Assembly (NCBI GenBank): GCA_963814095.1
Contig: CAWFBT010000012.1
Span: 5,111-69,110, forward strand
Source: JACVRW01 sp963814095
Lineage (GTDB): Bacteria > Actinomycetota > Thermoleophilia > Solirubrobacterales > Thermoleophilaceae
Reading direction: 5' to 3'
DNA: 64,000 bases
In this document: piece by piece, positions 56,806-64,000 of the stretch
How positions within the stretch are numbered: position 1 is the stretch's first letter
Layout: each line of letters begins with the position of its first letter
Position numbers and translations under genes: made by a program
Notes under the pieces: generated by a model
Told to the model about the DNA's origin: nothing
What the model saw: only the letters and a program-made list of their open reading frames with translations
The model's database searches: none

Positions 56806-57164
56806 GGTCGCTCCTGCTCGAAGGGTCGGGTCATCAGCTGTGAGGTGAAGTAGAAGGTGAAGAGGGTGATCGACAGGATCGCTGCGGACAGTCCGGCCTC
56901 GCGCTCGCTCAGCCCGACCACGAATATCGAGCCGGCGACGATCCAGCCGCGCGCGATCATAGAGCCGGTCATGAGTCCCGCGACGGTTCGCGGGTCGCCC
57001 GACTCCTGCGCGCGCTTCGTGATCCCCGTCGCGATGAGCCGCTGCACGATCCAGCCGACCGCGGCGCCCGCCCAGCCGAGCAGCGGGAGGCCCGCGGCGA
57101 TGAAGATCGGCAGCGCGAGCGCGAGCACAAACAGATCGAGGTACCGCAACATGCGCAGCGGCAT
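56802..57164 (-). CDS. AtpI-like membrane protein of the ATP synthase operon
   Basis: ATG 57164 gives 120 residues with about four spans: LDLFVLALALPIFIAAGLPL, LLGWAGAAVGWIVQRLIATG, IARGWIVAGSIFVVGLSE and ILSITLFTFYFTSQLMTRPF. Position at the head of the operon and topology match the AtpI group, which helps assemble the c ring or handle magnesium. Sequence similarity to characterised AtpI is not obvious, so the call rests mostly on context. Confidence 0.65.
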   Translation of the reverse strand: MPLRMLRYLDLFVLALALPIFIAAGLPLLGWAGAAVGWIVQRLIATGITKRAQESGDPRTVAGLMTGSMIARGWIVAGSIFVVGLSEREAGLSAAILSITLFTFYFTSQLMTRPFEQERP

Positions 57165-57276
57165 GGGGTCGGATGCTTTCAAAGCGTGACTCGTCAAAGG
57201 GGGGCCGCCGGGAGGAGCAAAGGGCGGGCGGCTTGGTGCTCCTACCCGGGGGCAAGGAAACCTACATGAGTCGGCG

Positions 57277-57297
57277 ACTTTGTGACTACTTTGTGAC
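57277..57297. repeat. Tandem 10-bp direct repeat between divergent genes
   Basis: ACTTTGTGAC occurs at 57277-57286 and again at 57288-57297, an 11-base pitch, about one helical turn. It lies upstream of the ATP synthase operon (113 bases from its first start) and just before the earliest possible start of the plus-strand gene. Two half-sites on one DNA face suggest a regulator-binding site. Confidence 0.5.
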
Positions 57298-57356
57298 AGT
57301 TGGCTCAGCGCCTCGCCGGCGCTGAAACGGTTCGGACTGGGTATCCGCGATACACC

Positions 57357-57776
57357 GTGGATGCTGTGGTCACGATCGCGGACGTGCGCACCTTCGAGAC
57401 GAATCGGGGGAACACCCGGTACGTCGTCAGAGACACCGACGACAAGGAGTACACGACCTTCCGCGAGGCGATTGGCGAGCGCGCTCAGCAGCTCGAGGGC
57501 CGGCGCGTGCGGATCGAGTTCCACGAGAACCAGCGCGGCCAGTACACGAACGTCTACCTCGACAAGGTCGAGCCGGTGGGTGACGAGCCCGGAGGCGACG
57601 ACGGGGGCACAGATGCGGACGAGGCGGCCTGGCGCACGGCGGTCGAGGCGGCGCCCTGGCTCGTCGGCGAGTCGGAGCCGCAGGAGGCGGTCCCGCCGGA
57701 CGAGCTCTACGAGAAGCTGAAGCCGTTCAAGGAGCAGGTGGCCGAGGACATCAGGGAGACGGAGGACGAGGGCTAG
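57357..57776 (+). CDS. Small OB-fold-like protein of unknown function
   Basis: GTG 57357 gives 139 residues; a TTG at 57300 would add 19 residues, and neither has a clear ribosome site. The first 80 residues look like a five-strand OB barrel: DAVVTIADVRTFETNRGNTR, YVVRDTDDKEYTTFREAIGE, LEGRRVRIEFHENQRGQYTN and VYLDKVEPV. An acidic linker (GDEPGGDDGGTDADEA) precedes a helical tail, DELYEKLKPFKEQVAEDIRE. This shape suggests nucleic-acid binding, as in single-strand-binding-like modules; that is inference. It is divergent from the ATP synthase operon and overlaps the convergent NHL gene by four bases. Confidence 0.6.
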   Translation: MDAVVTIADVRTFETNRGNTRYVVRDTDDKEYTTFREAIGERAQQLEGRRVRIEFHENQRGQYTNVYLDKVEPVGDEPGGDDGGTDADEAAWRTAVEAAPWLVGESEPQEAVPPDELYEKLKPFKEQVAEDIRETEDEG

Positions 57777-59398
57777 CGCCGCCTCAGGACGAGCACGACC
57801 GTCCTGCCGCGCGTCCTCGGAACGCCGCCCGTGGGCGTGAAGCGGAGCTTCGCTCGGAGCTTCACGCGACCGCGCACGCGCAGGCGCTTGCGCTCCTTGC
57901 CGGTGGCGCTCACCCGCAGCGTCACGTTCCGCGCCCGCGTCACGCTCTTCGAGACGCGCTTGAGGCCCCTGCCGCTCAGCACCAGCCTGCCCGCCCCCGG
58001 CACGCGCACGACGAGCAGCGCGATGCCCTTGCCAGTCTTGCGCCTCAGCTTCCCGAAGCGAAACCGGTTCGACGGCCGCGCCGGTGCGGCCGTCACGCAG
58101 GGCGGCGGCGGCGCGGCGCGCTCGCCGAACTTCTGGATGCGGTTGTTGCCCGTGTCGGCGACGTAGATGTTGCCGCGGCAGTCGAGGGCGATGCCGGTCG
58201 GGCCGCTGAGCCCGCCGAACCCGCCAATCGAGGCGCCTGACGGCGCGAAGATCTGGACGCGGTTGTTGGCGGTGTCGCTGACGTAGAGGTTCCCGCCTCC
58301 GTCGACGGCCACCGCGGCGGGGCCGCTGAGCTGCCCTGGACCGCCCCAGCTGCCGAGCAGCGCGCCCACGCCGCTCAGCTTCACGATGCGGTGGTTGCCC
58401 TGATCCGCCACGTAGACCTGCCCGGCCGCATCGACGGTGAGCCCCGCGGGCTCGGCAAAACCACCGGCTGACCACAGCAATGATCCATCCGGCGCGAACT
58501 TCCTCACGCGGTCGTTGAACGTGTCGGACACGTAGACGCTGCCGTCAGCGGCGGCGGCGACTCCCGCCGGAGCGCTGTGCGTCCGCCCGCTCCCCGGCTC
58601 GTCGAACGCGACGTGGATGTTGTCCTGCACCGATGCGTCCGTGAAGAAGCCCGCTGCACCGATCGGCCAGGGCGTGCCGACCTCCGTCGGCCGGATCGGC
58701 AGCGGCAGCTCGGCAAGGCTCCGGGCGAGCGCGTTCGCGCCCGCGTTCGCCGCGTTGACCGGCACGCCGTCTACCGCGGCGATGTCGATGCCCCGGCCAT
58801 GCCAGTGGTTCGACACCTGGCCGCCGGCGGTGAACTGCGGATGACCGGTCTTGACGACCGACACGGTCACGGTGTGCTCGCGGAGCACCGCAGCGAGCAC
58901 GCCGAGCAGGCGAGCGTCGATCGCCGAGCCGGGCTCGCCGGCCGTGATCAGGTCGCCGCGAGCGTCGGCCGCGAGCGCCAGCCCGGGTGTGCCGGCGACG
59001 TCAAGCGCGAGGCCGGCCGCACTGGGCCAGGGCGGGCCGAGCGGCGACCCCGCCGCGTCCAGCCGCTGGACACGGTCGATGACGGTGTCCGCCACGACCG
59101 GCCCAGCGGGCCCCGCGGCGACCGCGAGCGGGCCGCTCGGCGCGTAGGGCAGCACGGCCTCGGACGCCCCGATCCTCCAGAGCCGGTTGTTGCCGGTGTC
59201 GGCGACGTACAGGGTCCCCGCGGCGTCGACCGCGACGCCGCGTGGCGCGTTGAACTGGCCGGGGCCGCCGATCGTGGCGAGCCACTCGACCGCCGTCGCC
59301 GGAGTGGCCGTCGCGAGCGGCGCCAGCAGCGCGGCGAGCGCGAGCGCGAGTCGAAGCGGGCCGATGCCCGATCCTACCGCCGCGGCGCGCCGCCTCAG
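57773..59398 (-). CDS. Secreted NHL-repeat protein with inserted M15-like peptidase domain
   Basis: About 541 residues. After a signal segment (GPLRLALALAALLAPLATAT) come NHL-type beta-propeller units: NAPRGVAVDAAGTLYVADTG, then from residue 265 APAGVAAAADGSVYVSDTFN, GPAAVAVDGGGNLYVSDTAN and TGIALDCRGNIYVADTGNNR. Between them, residues about 165-262 hold a D,D-peptidase/M15-like fold with SNHWHGRGIDIAAVDG and VQDNIHVAFDE, giving His/Asp/His metal ligands. A basic beta-rich tail ends the protein (RKTGKGIALLVVRVPG). No ATG, GTG or TTG precedes the signal segment; CTG 59398 overlaps the upstream stop as CTGA and gives a basic n-region. Cell-wall peptide cleavage or binding outside the cell is likely. 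Confidence 0.65.
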   Translation of the reverse strand: MRRRAAAVGSGIGPLRLALALAALLAPLATATPATAVEWLATIGGPGQFNAPRGVAVDAAGTLYVADTGNNRLWRIGASEAVLPYAPSGPLAVAAGPAGPVVADTVIDRVQRLDAAGSPLGPPWPSAAGLALDVAGTPGLALAADARGDLITAGEPGSAIDARLLGVLAAVLREHTVTVSVVKTGHPQFTAGGQVSNHWHGRGIDIAAVDGVPVNAANAGANALARSLAELPLPIRPTEVGTPWPIGAAGFFTDASVQDNIHVAFDEPGSGRTHSAPAGVAAAADGSVYVSDTFNDRVRKFAPDGSLLWSAGGFAEPAGLTVDAAGQVYVADQGNHRIVKLSGVGALLGSWGGPGQLSGPAAVAVDGGGNLYVSDTANNRVQIFAPSGASIGGFGGLSGPTGIALDCRGNIYVADTGNNRIQKFGERAAPPPPCVTAAPARPSNRFRFGKLRRKTGKGIALLVVRVPGAGRLVLSGRGLKRVSKSVTRARNVTLRVSATGKERKRLRVRGRVKLRAKLRFTPTGGVPRTRGRTVVLVLRRR

Positions 59399-60630
59399 CC
59401 GGCCGCGGCGCCCGGCACCGGGGCGACGGACGCGGCCTCGCGGTCGAGCGCACGCAGGAACGCCTCCACCACCTCGGCGTCGAATTGGATGCCGGCGCCG
59501 GCCTCGAGCTCGGCGCGCGCGCCGGCCGCGCCGAGCGCGGGCCGGTAGACGCGGTCGGCGGTCATCGCCTCGAAGGCGTCCGCCACGGCGAGGATGCTCG
59601 CCTCGAGCGGGATCTCCGATTGCGTGAGGCCGAACGGGTACCCGCAGCCGTCCGGCCGCTCGTGATGAGCGAGGACCCAACCGCGCAGGTCGTCGAACTC
59701 GTCCCGCGACAGCAGCCGCGCGGCTATCTCCGGGTGCGTCTTCATCTCGACCCACTCGTCGGCGCTGAGCGGGCCAGGCTTCGACAGCACCGTGTCCGAG
59801 ACTCCGATCTTGCCGATGTCGTGCAGCACCCCGGCCAGCCGCACGCGCTCGACGTGGGCCGGCTCGAGCTCCAGCTCGATCGCCGTCAGCTGGGAGTAGC
59901 GGCCGACCATGTGCGAGTGCTTGGCGGTGCCCGTGTCGCGAATGTCGAGCGCCTCGGCGAGCGCGACGACGGTGGCGAGCTGGAGATCGCCGGCGGCGCA
60001 GCCGGCGCCGAGCAGCCGAACGGCCTCCGCGCTGTAGATCACCGTGCGGTCGCGGCCGAGCTCCTTCGCGGCGAGCATCGCGCGCTCGGCGGAGCGCATG
60101 AGGGTCGCCGTGTCGGCGCCGTGGCCCGGATGGCTCGCCACGCCGAAGCTGATCGTCAGCGGAACGAGCGCGTCGGCGAAGCTCCGGTGGGTGGCGCGCC
60201 GAAGACGCTCGGAGAGGATGTAGGCGCCGCGCTCGTCGGTCTCCGGCAGCAGCAGGGCGAACTCGTCTCCGCCCACACGAGCGGCCCGATCGATTTTGCG
60301 CTTCCACTTGCCGAGGTCGCGCGCCACGCGCTCCAGTGCCGCATCGCCGACCGCCTGCCCGGCGACTTCGTTCAGGGCCGCCAGGCCGTCCATGTCCCCA
60401 AGCAGGATCGATACCGGGCTCCCCGTGCGCCGCGAGCGCTCGAGCTCGAGCGCCACCAGCTCGTCGAAGGCACGCCGGTTCAGCAGGCCCGTGGCGGGAT
60501 CTGAGCGCGCCGCATTCGCAATACGGGTGCGGAGCGCGCGAACACGCCCGCGCTGGAGCACGGCGACGCCGGCCAGGGCGAGTGCGCAGGCGCTGGGCAG
60601 GAAGAGGGTGAGGACCTCGGCAATCCCCAT
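59395..60630 (-). CDS. GGDEF and HD-GYP c-di-GMP enzyme, gene 1 of a tandem pair
   Basis: 411 residues. One N-terminal span (VLTLFLPSACALALAGVAVL), a GGDEF domain (DPATGLLNRRAFDELVALEL, RKIDRAARVGGDEFALLLPE) and an HD-GYP domain (VRLAGVLHDIGKIGVSDTVL, GWVLAHHERPDGCGYPFGLT, ILAVADAFEAMTADRVY). The active-site GGDEF is intact and an inhibitory RxxD site lies five residues before it (RKID). The HD-GYP metal residues look complete. So it may both make and break cyclic di-GMP at the membrane. Its stop overlaps the CTG start of the NHL gene. Confidence 0.85.
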   Translation of the reverse strand: MGIAEVLTLFLPSACALALAGVAVLQRGRVRALRTRIANAARSDPATGLLNRRAFDELVALELERSRRTGSPVSILLGDMDGLAALNEVAGQAVGDAALERVARDLGKWKRKIDRAARVGGDEFALLLPETDERGAYILSERLRRATHRSFADALVPLTISFGVASHPGHGADTATLMRSAERAMLAAKELGRDRTVIYSAEAVRLLGAGCAAGDLQLATVVALAEALDIRDTGTAKHSHMVGRYSQLTAIELELEPAHVERVRLAGVLHDIGKIGVSDTVLSKPGPLSADEWVEMKTHPEIAARLLSRDEFDDLRGWVLAHHERPDGCGYPFGLTQSEIPLEASILAVADAFEAMTADRVYRPALGAAGARAELEAGAGIQFDAEVVEAFLRALDREAASVAPVPGAAAG

Positions 60631-60684
60631 CTAAGCCATATATCGGAGCAATCGGCGCGGGCCTTGAAGGCCGGAATGGGTGCC

Positions 60685-61977
60685 TCAGACGGCTCTCAGC
60701 AGAGCCTCGACCACCTCAGGCGGAAACTGGCTGCCCGCCTGGGTGCGCAGCTCGGCCGCGGCGGCGTCGGAGTCGAGGGCGGAGCGATGCGGGCGGTCCC
60801 TCGTCATCGCCTCGTAGGCGTCCGCCGCGCCGACGATCGCAGCTTCGAGCGGGACGCTGTCGGCACGCCGGCCCTCCGGGTAGCCGCGGCCGTCTGGGCG
60901 CTCGTGGTGGAGGCGGACCCAGGAGCTGATGTCGTCGTGGCGGGTCGTGGCGACCATGCGCGCGCCGATCTCGGGGTGACAGCGCATCAGCTCCCACTCG
61001 TCGTCCGTGAGCGGCCCGCTCTTCTGAATCAGCGCGTCCGGCAACGCCACCCTGCCCACGTCGTGGAGGATCCCCGCGAGCCGCACCCGCTCGACGGCGT
61101 CGGGCGCGAGCCCGAGCTCGCGCGCGGTCAGCTCGGCCAGCCGCCCGACACGGCGGCAGTGGGTTGCGCTGCCGGTTTCGCGCACGTCGAGCGCCTCCGC
61201 GAGGCTGAGCAGCGCGTCCAGCCCCACGCCGCCGTTGCCGTTGCCGCCACCTCCGGCCGCCGCGCGCTCGAGGATGCCTGGGACCTCGGCGCTCGAGATC
61301 ACGGTGCGGTCGCAGCCGAGCGTCTTCGCCGCGTAGAGCGCCTGGTCCGCCGCGCGCAGCAGCGCGTCGGCCGACTGCCCGTGCAGGGGGAAGGTCGCGA
61401 CGCCGAAGCTGATCGTGAGCGGGGGCCGGTCCTCGCCGAACTCGTCGCCCAGCGTGCCACGGACGCGCTCGGCGAGCATGTAGGCGCCGTGGTCGCCCGA
61501 GTCGGCCGCGAGCAGGGCGAACTCGTCACCTCCGATGCGCGCGGCGCTGTCGAAGCGGCGCTTGCCGCTCGTGAGGATCCGGGCGCTGCGCGTCAGGACC
61601 GCGTCGCCGCCGGGGTGCCCGAGCGCGTCGTTGACGCGCTTGAAGCGGTCGAGGTCGCCGACGACCACGCTCAGCGACGAGCCCGAGCGCCGCGCACGCT
61701 CCAGCTCGGCGTCGAAGGCCTCCTCGAAACCGCGCCTGTTCAGCAGTCCGGTGAGCGGGTCACGACGGGCGCTGTCGGTGAGCAGCGCGATCTCTTGCCG
61801 GCGCAGATGGTCGTGCGCGAACACGCACAGGGCTCCGAGGGCGCCCGCGACGGCGCCGAAGGCAAGCGCGACGGGTCCCAGGAACGCGGCCGCGGCGAGA
61901 CCGAGCAGCGCGAACGCCGCGCATGCGAGCGCGAGAGTGCGGGCAAGCGCAGCGCGCCCCGCGGCCACCCCATCCAA
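60685..61977 (-). CDS. GGDEF and HD-GYP c-di-GMP enzyme, gene 2 of a tandem pair
   Basis: TTG 61977 is five bases after AAGGAGG and gives 430 residues. Two N-terminal spans (LALACAAFALLGLAAAAFLG, VALAFGAVAGALGALCVFAH), then GGDEF (DPLTGLLNRRGFEEAFDAEL, RRFDSAARIGGDEFALLAAD, with RxxD before it) and HD-GYP (RLAGILHDVGRVALPDALIQ, WVRLHHERPDGRGYPEGRRA, IVGAADAYEAMTRDRPH). A glycine/asparagine-rich linker joins the domains. The Lys of HDxGK is Arg here (HDVGR), a change that may weaken hydrolysis. It is clearly a paralogue of the gene at 59395, 54 bases downstream on the same strand. Confidence 0.85.
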   Translation of the reverse strand: MDGVAAGRAALARTLALACAAFALLGLAAAAFLGPVALAFGAVAGALGALCVFAHDHLRRQEIALLTDSARRDPLTGLLNRRGFEEAFDAELERARRSGSSLSVVVGDLDRFKRVNDALGHPGGDAVLTRSARILTSGKRRFDSAARIGGDEFALLAADSGDHGAYMLAERVRGTLGDEFGEDRPPLTISFGVATFPLHGQSADALLRAADQALYAAKTLGCDRTVISSAEVPGILERAAAGGGGNGNGGVGLDALLSLAEALDVRETGSATHCRRVGRLAELTARELGLAPDAVERVRLAGILHDVGRVALPDALIQKSGPLTDDEWELMRCHPEIGARMVATTRHDDISSWVRLHHERPDGRGYPEGRRADSVPLEAAIVGAADAYEAMTRDRPHRSALDSDAAAAELRTQAGSQFPPEVVEALLRAV

Positions 61978-62036
61978 CTTCACCTCCTTGCGAGTCCCTC
62001 CAGGCAACGGCCACCCTACGGCCGATCTGGCGTTGT

Positions 62037-62088
62037 CGCCAGAATTCCGCTGCGTGTGGACCCAAACTCGGATCGAACTTAGTCCGCG
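62037..62088. repeat. Direct repeat, first copy: duplicated 5' end of yjbQ
   Basis: This 52-base segment matches 63004-63054 with only a few differences. It contains GTG at 62054 and would encode WTQTRIELSPR before leaving the repeat and reaching TGA at 62105-62107, a 17-codon remnant. It corresponds to the untranslated leader and first 11-12 codons of yjbQ. It sits just upstream of the methyltransferase at 62127. Confidence 0.85.
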
Positions 62089-62126
62089 CCTCAGCGGCGG
62101 GCTGTGAACACACGCTGCGCACGGCC

Positions 62127-63002
62127 GTGAAAAAGGCACAGCCCAGCCGCACCGCGGAGTACATGGCCTTCTTTCGGGCGGTCGAGTCGCGCCGTCCGGC
62201 CGGCCGGCGCCTGTTCTCCGATCCATTCGCCGCACACGTGCTCGACCGCCCGCTCAGCGCGGCCGCATCGCTCTCGGGGGTTCCACTCATCGGAGGCCTC
62301 GTGCCCTGGGTCGTCGACCGCCGCTTCCCGGGCCCCCGCCCGTCCGCGGTCGCCCGCACGAAGGTGATCGACGACTGGCTGGCGGACGCATTGGACGCAG
62401 GGCTCGACCAGCTTGTGCTGCTCGGGGCCGGGTACGACAGCCGCCCGTACCGGATCCCCGGCGCCGACCGCCTGGCCGTCTTCGAGGTCGACCACCCCGA
62501 TACACAGGCGCCCAAGCGCGACCTGCTCGAGCGCCGTTTCGGCGCCGTACCCGCGCACGCGCGGCTGGTGCCCGTGAACTTCGAGCGTGATTCCCTCGCC
62601 GACGCCCTCGCGGCGGCCGGCTTTCGCGCCGGCGCGCGCACCTTCACGATCTGGGAGGGCGTCGTGAGCTACCTGCGCCGGCCGGCGGTCGAGTCCACGC
62701 TCCGCTGGGCCGCGGCGAGCGGCGCGCCCGGCAGCCGGCTCGCGCTCACCTACGTCCACAGCGGGTTGATCGACGGCAGCGTCGAGTTCGCGGACTCCGG
62801 CCCCTGGGTCGAGTCGGTGAGACGCGCCGGCGAGCCTTTCGTGTTCGGCTTCGACCCGGCGGCCCTCCCGGCAGAGGCCTCCGCGTTCGGCCTCACCGTG
62901 AAGGAGGACCTGTCGACGACCGAGGCGCTGGAGCGCCTCGGCCTGCCAACTGCCCGGGTACCCGGCTTTTACCGCGTTGCGCTTCTCGAGACCTCGGGCT
63001 AG
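62127..63002 (+). CDS. SAM-dependent methyltransferase, TIGR00027/leucine-carboxyl-MT-like
   Basis: GTG 62127 gives 291 residues. Family features: QPSRTAEYMAFFRAVESRRP, LFSDPFAAHVLDRPLSAAAS, AVARTKVIDDWLADALDAGL, the SAM site QLVLLGAGYDSRPYRIPG, VFEVDHPDTQAPKRDLLERR and FTIWEGVVSYLRRPAVESTL. This group is abundant in mycobacteria; related eukaryotic enzymes methylate leucine carboxyl groups, and bacterial substrates are mostly unknown. It lies between two copies of the 5' end of yjbQ, so it appears to have been inserted or captured there. Confidence 0.85.
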   Translation: MKKAQPSRTAEYMAFFRAVESRRPAGRRLFSDPFAAHVLDRPLSAAASLSGVPLIGGLVPWVVDRRFPGPRPSAVARTKVIDDWLADALDAGLDQLVLLGAGYDSRPYRIPGADRLAVFEVDHPDTQAPKRDLLERRFGAVPAHARLVPVNFERDSLADALAAAGFRAGARTFTIWEGVVSYLRRPAVESTLRWAAASGAPGSRLALTYVHSGLIDGSVEFADSGPWVESVRRAGEPFVFGFDPAALPAEASAFGLTVKEDLSTTEALERLGLPTARVPGFYRVALLETSG

Positions 63003-63003
63003 A

Positions 63004-63054
63004 CGCCAGAATCTCGGGCGTGTGGACCCAAACTCGCATCGAACTCAGTCCGCG
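63004..63054. repeat. Direct repeat, second copy: 5' end of the intact yjbQ
   Basis: 51 bases matching 62037-62088 with a few substitutions and one gap. It covers the leader and the first codons of the intact yjbQ starting at 63020 and starts two bases after the methyltransferase stop. Confidence 0.85.
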
Positions 63055-63439
63055 GCCGCGCGGCTTCCACCTGGTGACCTCGGAGATCGTCGACGGCGTA
63101 CCGGAGCTGCGCGCCATGTCGGTCGGCATCGCCGCGGTCTTCATGCAGCACACATCCGCGTCGCTGACCCTCAACGAGAACGCGTCACCGGACGTGCGCA
63201 GGGACTTTCAGACCTGGTTCGACCGCGCCGTCCCCGACGGAGCCGGCTTCTTCGAGCACACGCTCGAGGGGCCCGACGACATGCCTGCGCACATCAAGTC
63301 GACGCTCACGGGCAGCTCGCTCGTCCTTCCGGTTTCGGACGGCCGCCTCGCCCTCGGCACCTGGCAGGGGATCTACCTGTGCGAGCACCGCGACCACGGC
63401 GGCCCGCGCAGCGTCGTGGTGACGGCGTTCGGCGACTGA
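63020..63439 (+). CDS. yjbQ: YjbQ-family protein (UPF0047, secondary thiamine-phosphate synthase-like)
   Basis: GTG 63020 gives 139 residues of the compact YjbQ fold: TRIELSPRPRGFHLVTSEIV, VGIAAVFMQHTSASLTLNEN (HTSASLTLNEN signature), DVRRDFQTWFDRAVPDGAGF, MPAHIKSTLTGSSLVLPVSD and GTWQGIYLCEHRDHGGPRSV. E. coli YjbQ can substitute weakly for thiamine-phosphate synthase; its normal role is unsettled. The gene is complete, though its leader is duplicated upstream. It converges with the GAF gene, eight bases apart. Confidence 0.9.
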   Translation: MWTQTRIELSPRPRGFHLVTSEIVDGVPELRAMSVGIAAVFMQHTSASLTLNENASPDVRRDFQTWFDRAVPDGAGFFEHTLEGPDDMPAHIKSTLTGSSLVLPVSDGRLALGTWQGIYLCEHRDHGGPRSVVVTAFGD

Positions 63440-63446
63440 GAGCCCA

Positions 63447-64000
63447 TCACGGGCGCTCGTATAGCCGCGTCCGCTCAACCGCGGCAGACGCCATCTGGGC
63501 GAGATGGAGGAGCACAGCCTCGTCGTCGCCGGTGAAGGCCCCGTCCTTCTTGTCGAACAGCTGGATCGCACCCAGCTCGCTGCCGTCGAGGGCGGTAAGC
63601 GACGCGGCGAGCCAGCCCTCCAGGTGCCGGCTGCCAGTAGCCGCGCGGAACGGGTGCAGCTGCGCGAGCTGCTCGCCCGCAAGCCGGACAGACCCGCCGT
63701 TCGAGCGAAGCAGGTTGTAGATCGCGAACAGGTCGAGCCACTGCAGAAAAGCCGTCCAGCGCCGGTCGGCCTCCTCGTAGGAGGCGGCCTCGGCGGTACC
63801 GTGGCGTACCAGGGTAGCGCGACGGTCGCCACGCAGCAGCGCGCGCCCACGAGCTCGCGCGCCTGCTCGGCAACCAGCCGCAGCATCTCCTCGAGCGATC
63901 CGGACGCGTCGAGGGCGAGCGACGCGTCGGCCAGGAAGGTCGATAGCTGACGTGACATCTCGGCCTGGCGCCGCTGCGAGCGCGCGGCCTCGCGTGCCTC
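63447..64000 (-). CDS. GAF-domain signalling protein, 3' part, frameshifted
   Basis: Open at the right edge. Reading from 64000, a charged helix (EAREAARSQRRQAEMSRQLS) leads into a GAF domain: STFLADASLALDASGSLEEM, LRLVAEQARELVGARCCVAT. A frame change near 63800-63820 separates this from TAEAASYEEADRRWTAFLQW, LDLFAIYNLLRSNGGSVRLA, GWLAASLTALDGSELGAIQL and FDKKDGAFTGDDEAVLLHLA, ending ERTRLYERP. The linker helix suggests a further sensor domain upstream, and the chain ends right after GAF without a kinase or output domain. Likely a sensor or regulatory module; ligand unknown. Confidence 0.6.
   Translation of the reverse strand, partial: GTRGRALAAAPGRDVTSAIDLPGRRVARPRRVRIARGDAAAGCRAGARARGRALLRGDRRATLVRHGTAEAASYEEADRRWTAFLQWLDLFAIYNLLRSNGGSVRLAGEQLAQLHPFRAATGSRHLEGWLAASLTALDGSELGAIQLFDKKDGAFTGDDEAVLLHLAQMASAAVERTRLYERP

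Overview
The window is very GC-rich, tightly packed chromosomal DNA from a bacterium. Gene content points to Actinomycetota: a mycobacterial-type b-delta fusion in the ATP synthase, a lysyl-tRNA synthetase fused to a lysyl-phosphatidylglycerol synthase, a methyltransferase of the TIGR00027 type, a CFP30B-like glyoxalase-fold protein, and frequent GTG/TTG starts. The many NHL and delta-60 repeat secreted proteins make a deep lineage such as Thermoleophilia/Solirubrobacterales my best guess. That placement is inference. I saw no rRNA, tRNA, CRISPR array or transposase.

Layout. 1-23.7 kb is a surface-polysaccharide locus: a serine acetyltransferase fragment, a phytanoyl-CoA dioxygenase-like protein, several glycosyltransferases and methyltransferases, three polytopic membrane proteins, a Wzt/Wzm-type ABC exporter, a GT2-WsaF two-domain transferase, a GT4-GT2 fusion and a small LPxTG protein. 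From 1 to about 14.6 kb every gene is cut by many one-base frame changes, nearly all repaired by deleting one base. I read this as sequence error at a poorly covered contig end, not gene decay, and give whole-gene spans there. 23.7-29.3 kb holds an AidB-like acyl-CoA dehydrogenase, a broken enoyl-CoA hydratase, an orphan FxLD-type lanthipeptide precursor, two small enzymes, a secreted hydrolase and a zinc-ribbon protein. 29.3-39.6 kb holds a LysRS-MprF fusion in reversed domain order, two amino-acid permeases, a serine hydrolase and a membrane-anchored PI-PLC-like protein. 39.8-49.8 kb holds a giant secreted delta-60/PKD protein, a zinc metallopeptidase, an enoyl-CoA hydratase, a VOC protein with a small partner, a ProC-like reductase and a GNAT.

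49.8-57.2 kb is a complete F1Fo ATP synthase operon on the minus strand (atpI-B-E-FH-A-G-D-C). Its b and delta subunits are one reading frame, and the alpha, beta and gamma subunits carry unusual acidic additions. 57.3-64 kb holds an OB-fold-like protein, an NHL protein with an inserted M15-like peptidase domain, two tandem GGDEF/HD-GYP proteins, a methyltransferase flanked by a duplicated 5' end of yjbQ, yjbQ itself, and a GAF-domain protein running off the right edge.

The most interesting items are the orphan FxLD precursor beside a truncated gene, the reversed LysRS-MprF fusion, the modified ATP synthase, and the methyltransferase that appears to have entered the 5' end of yjbQ.
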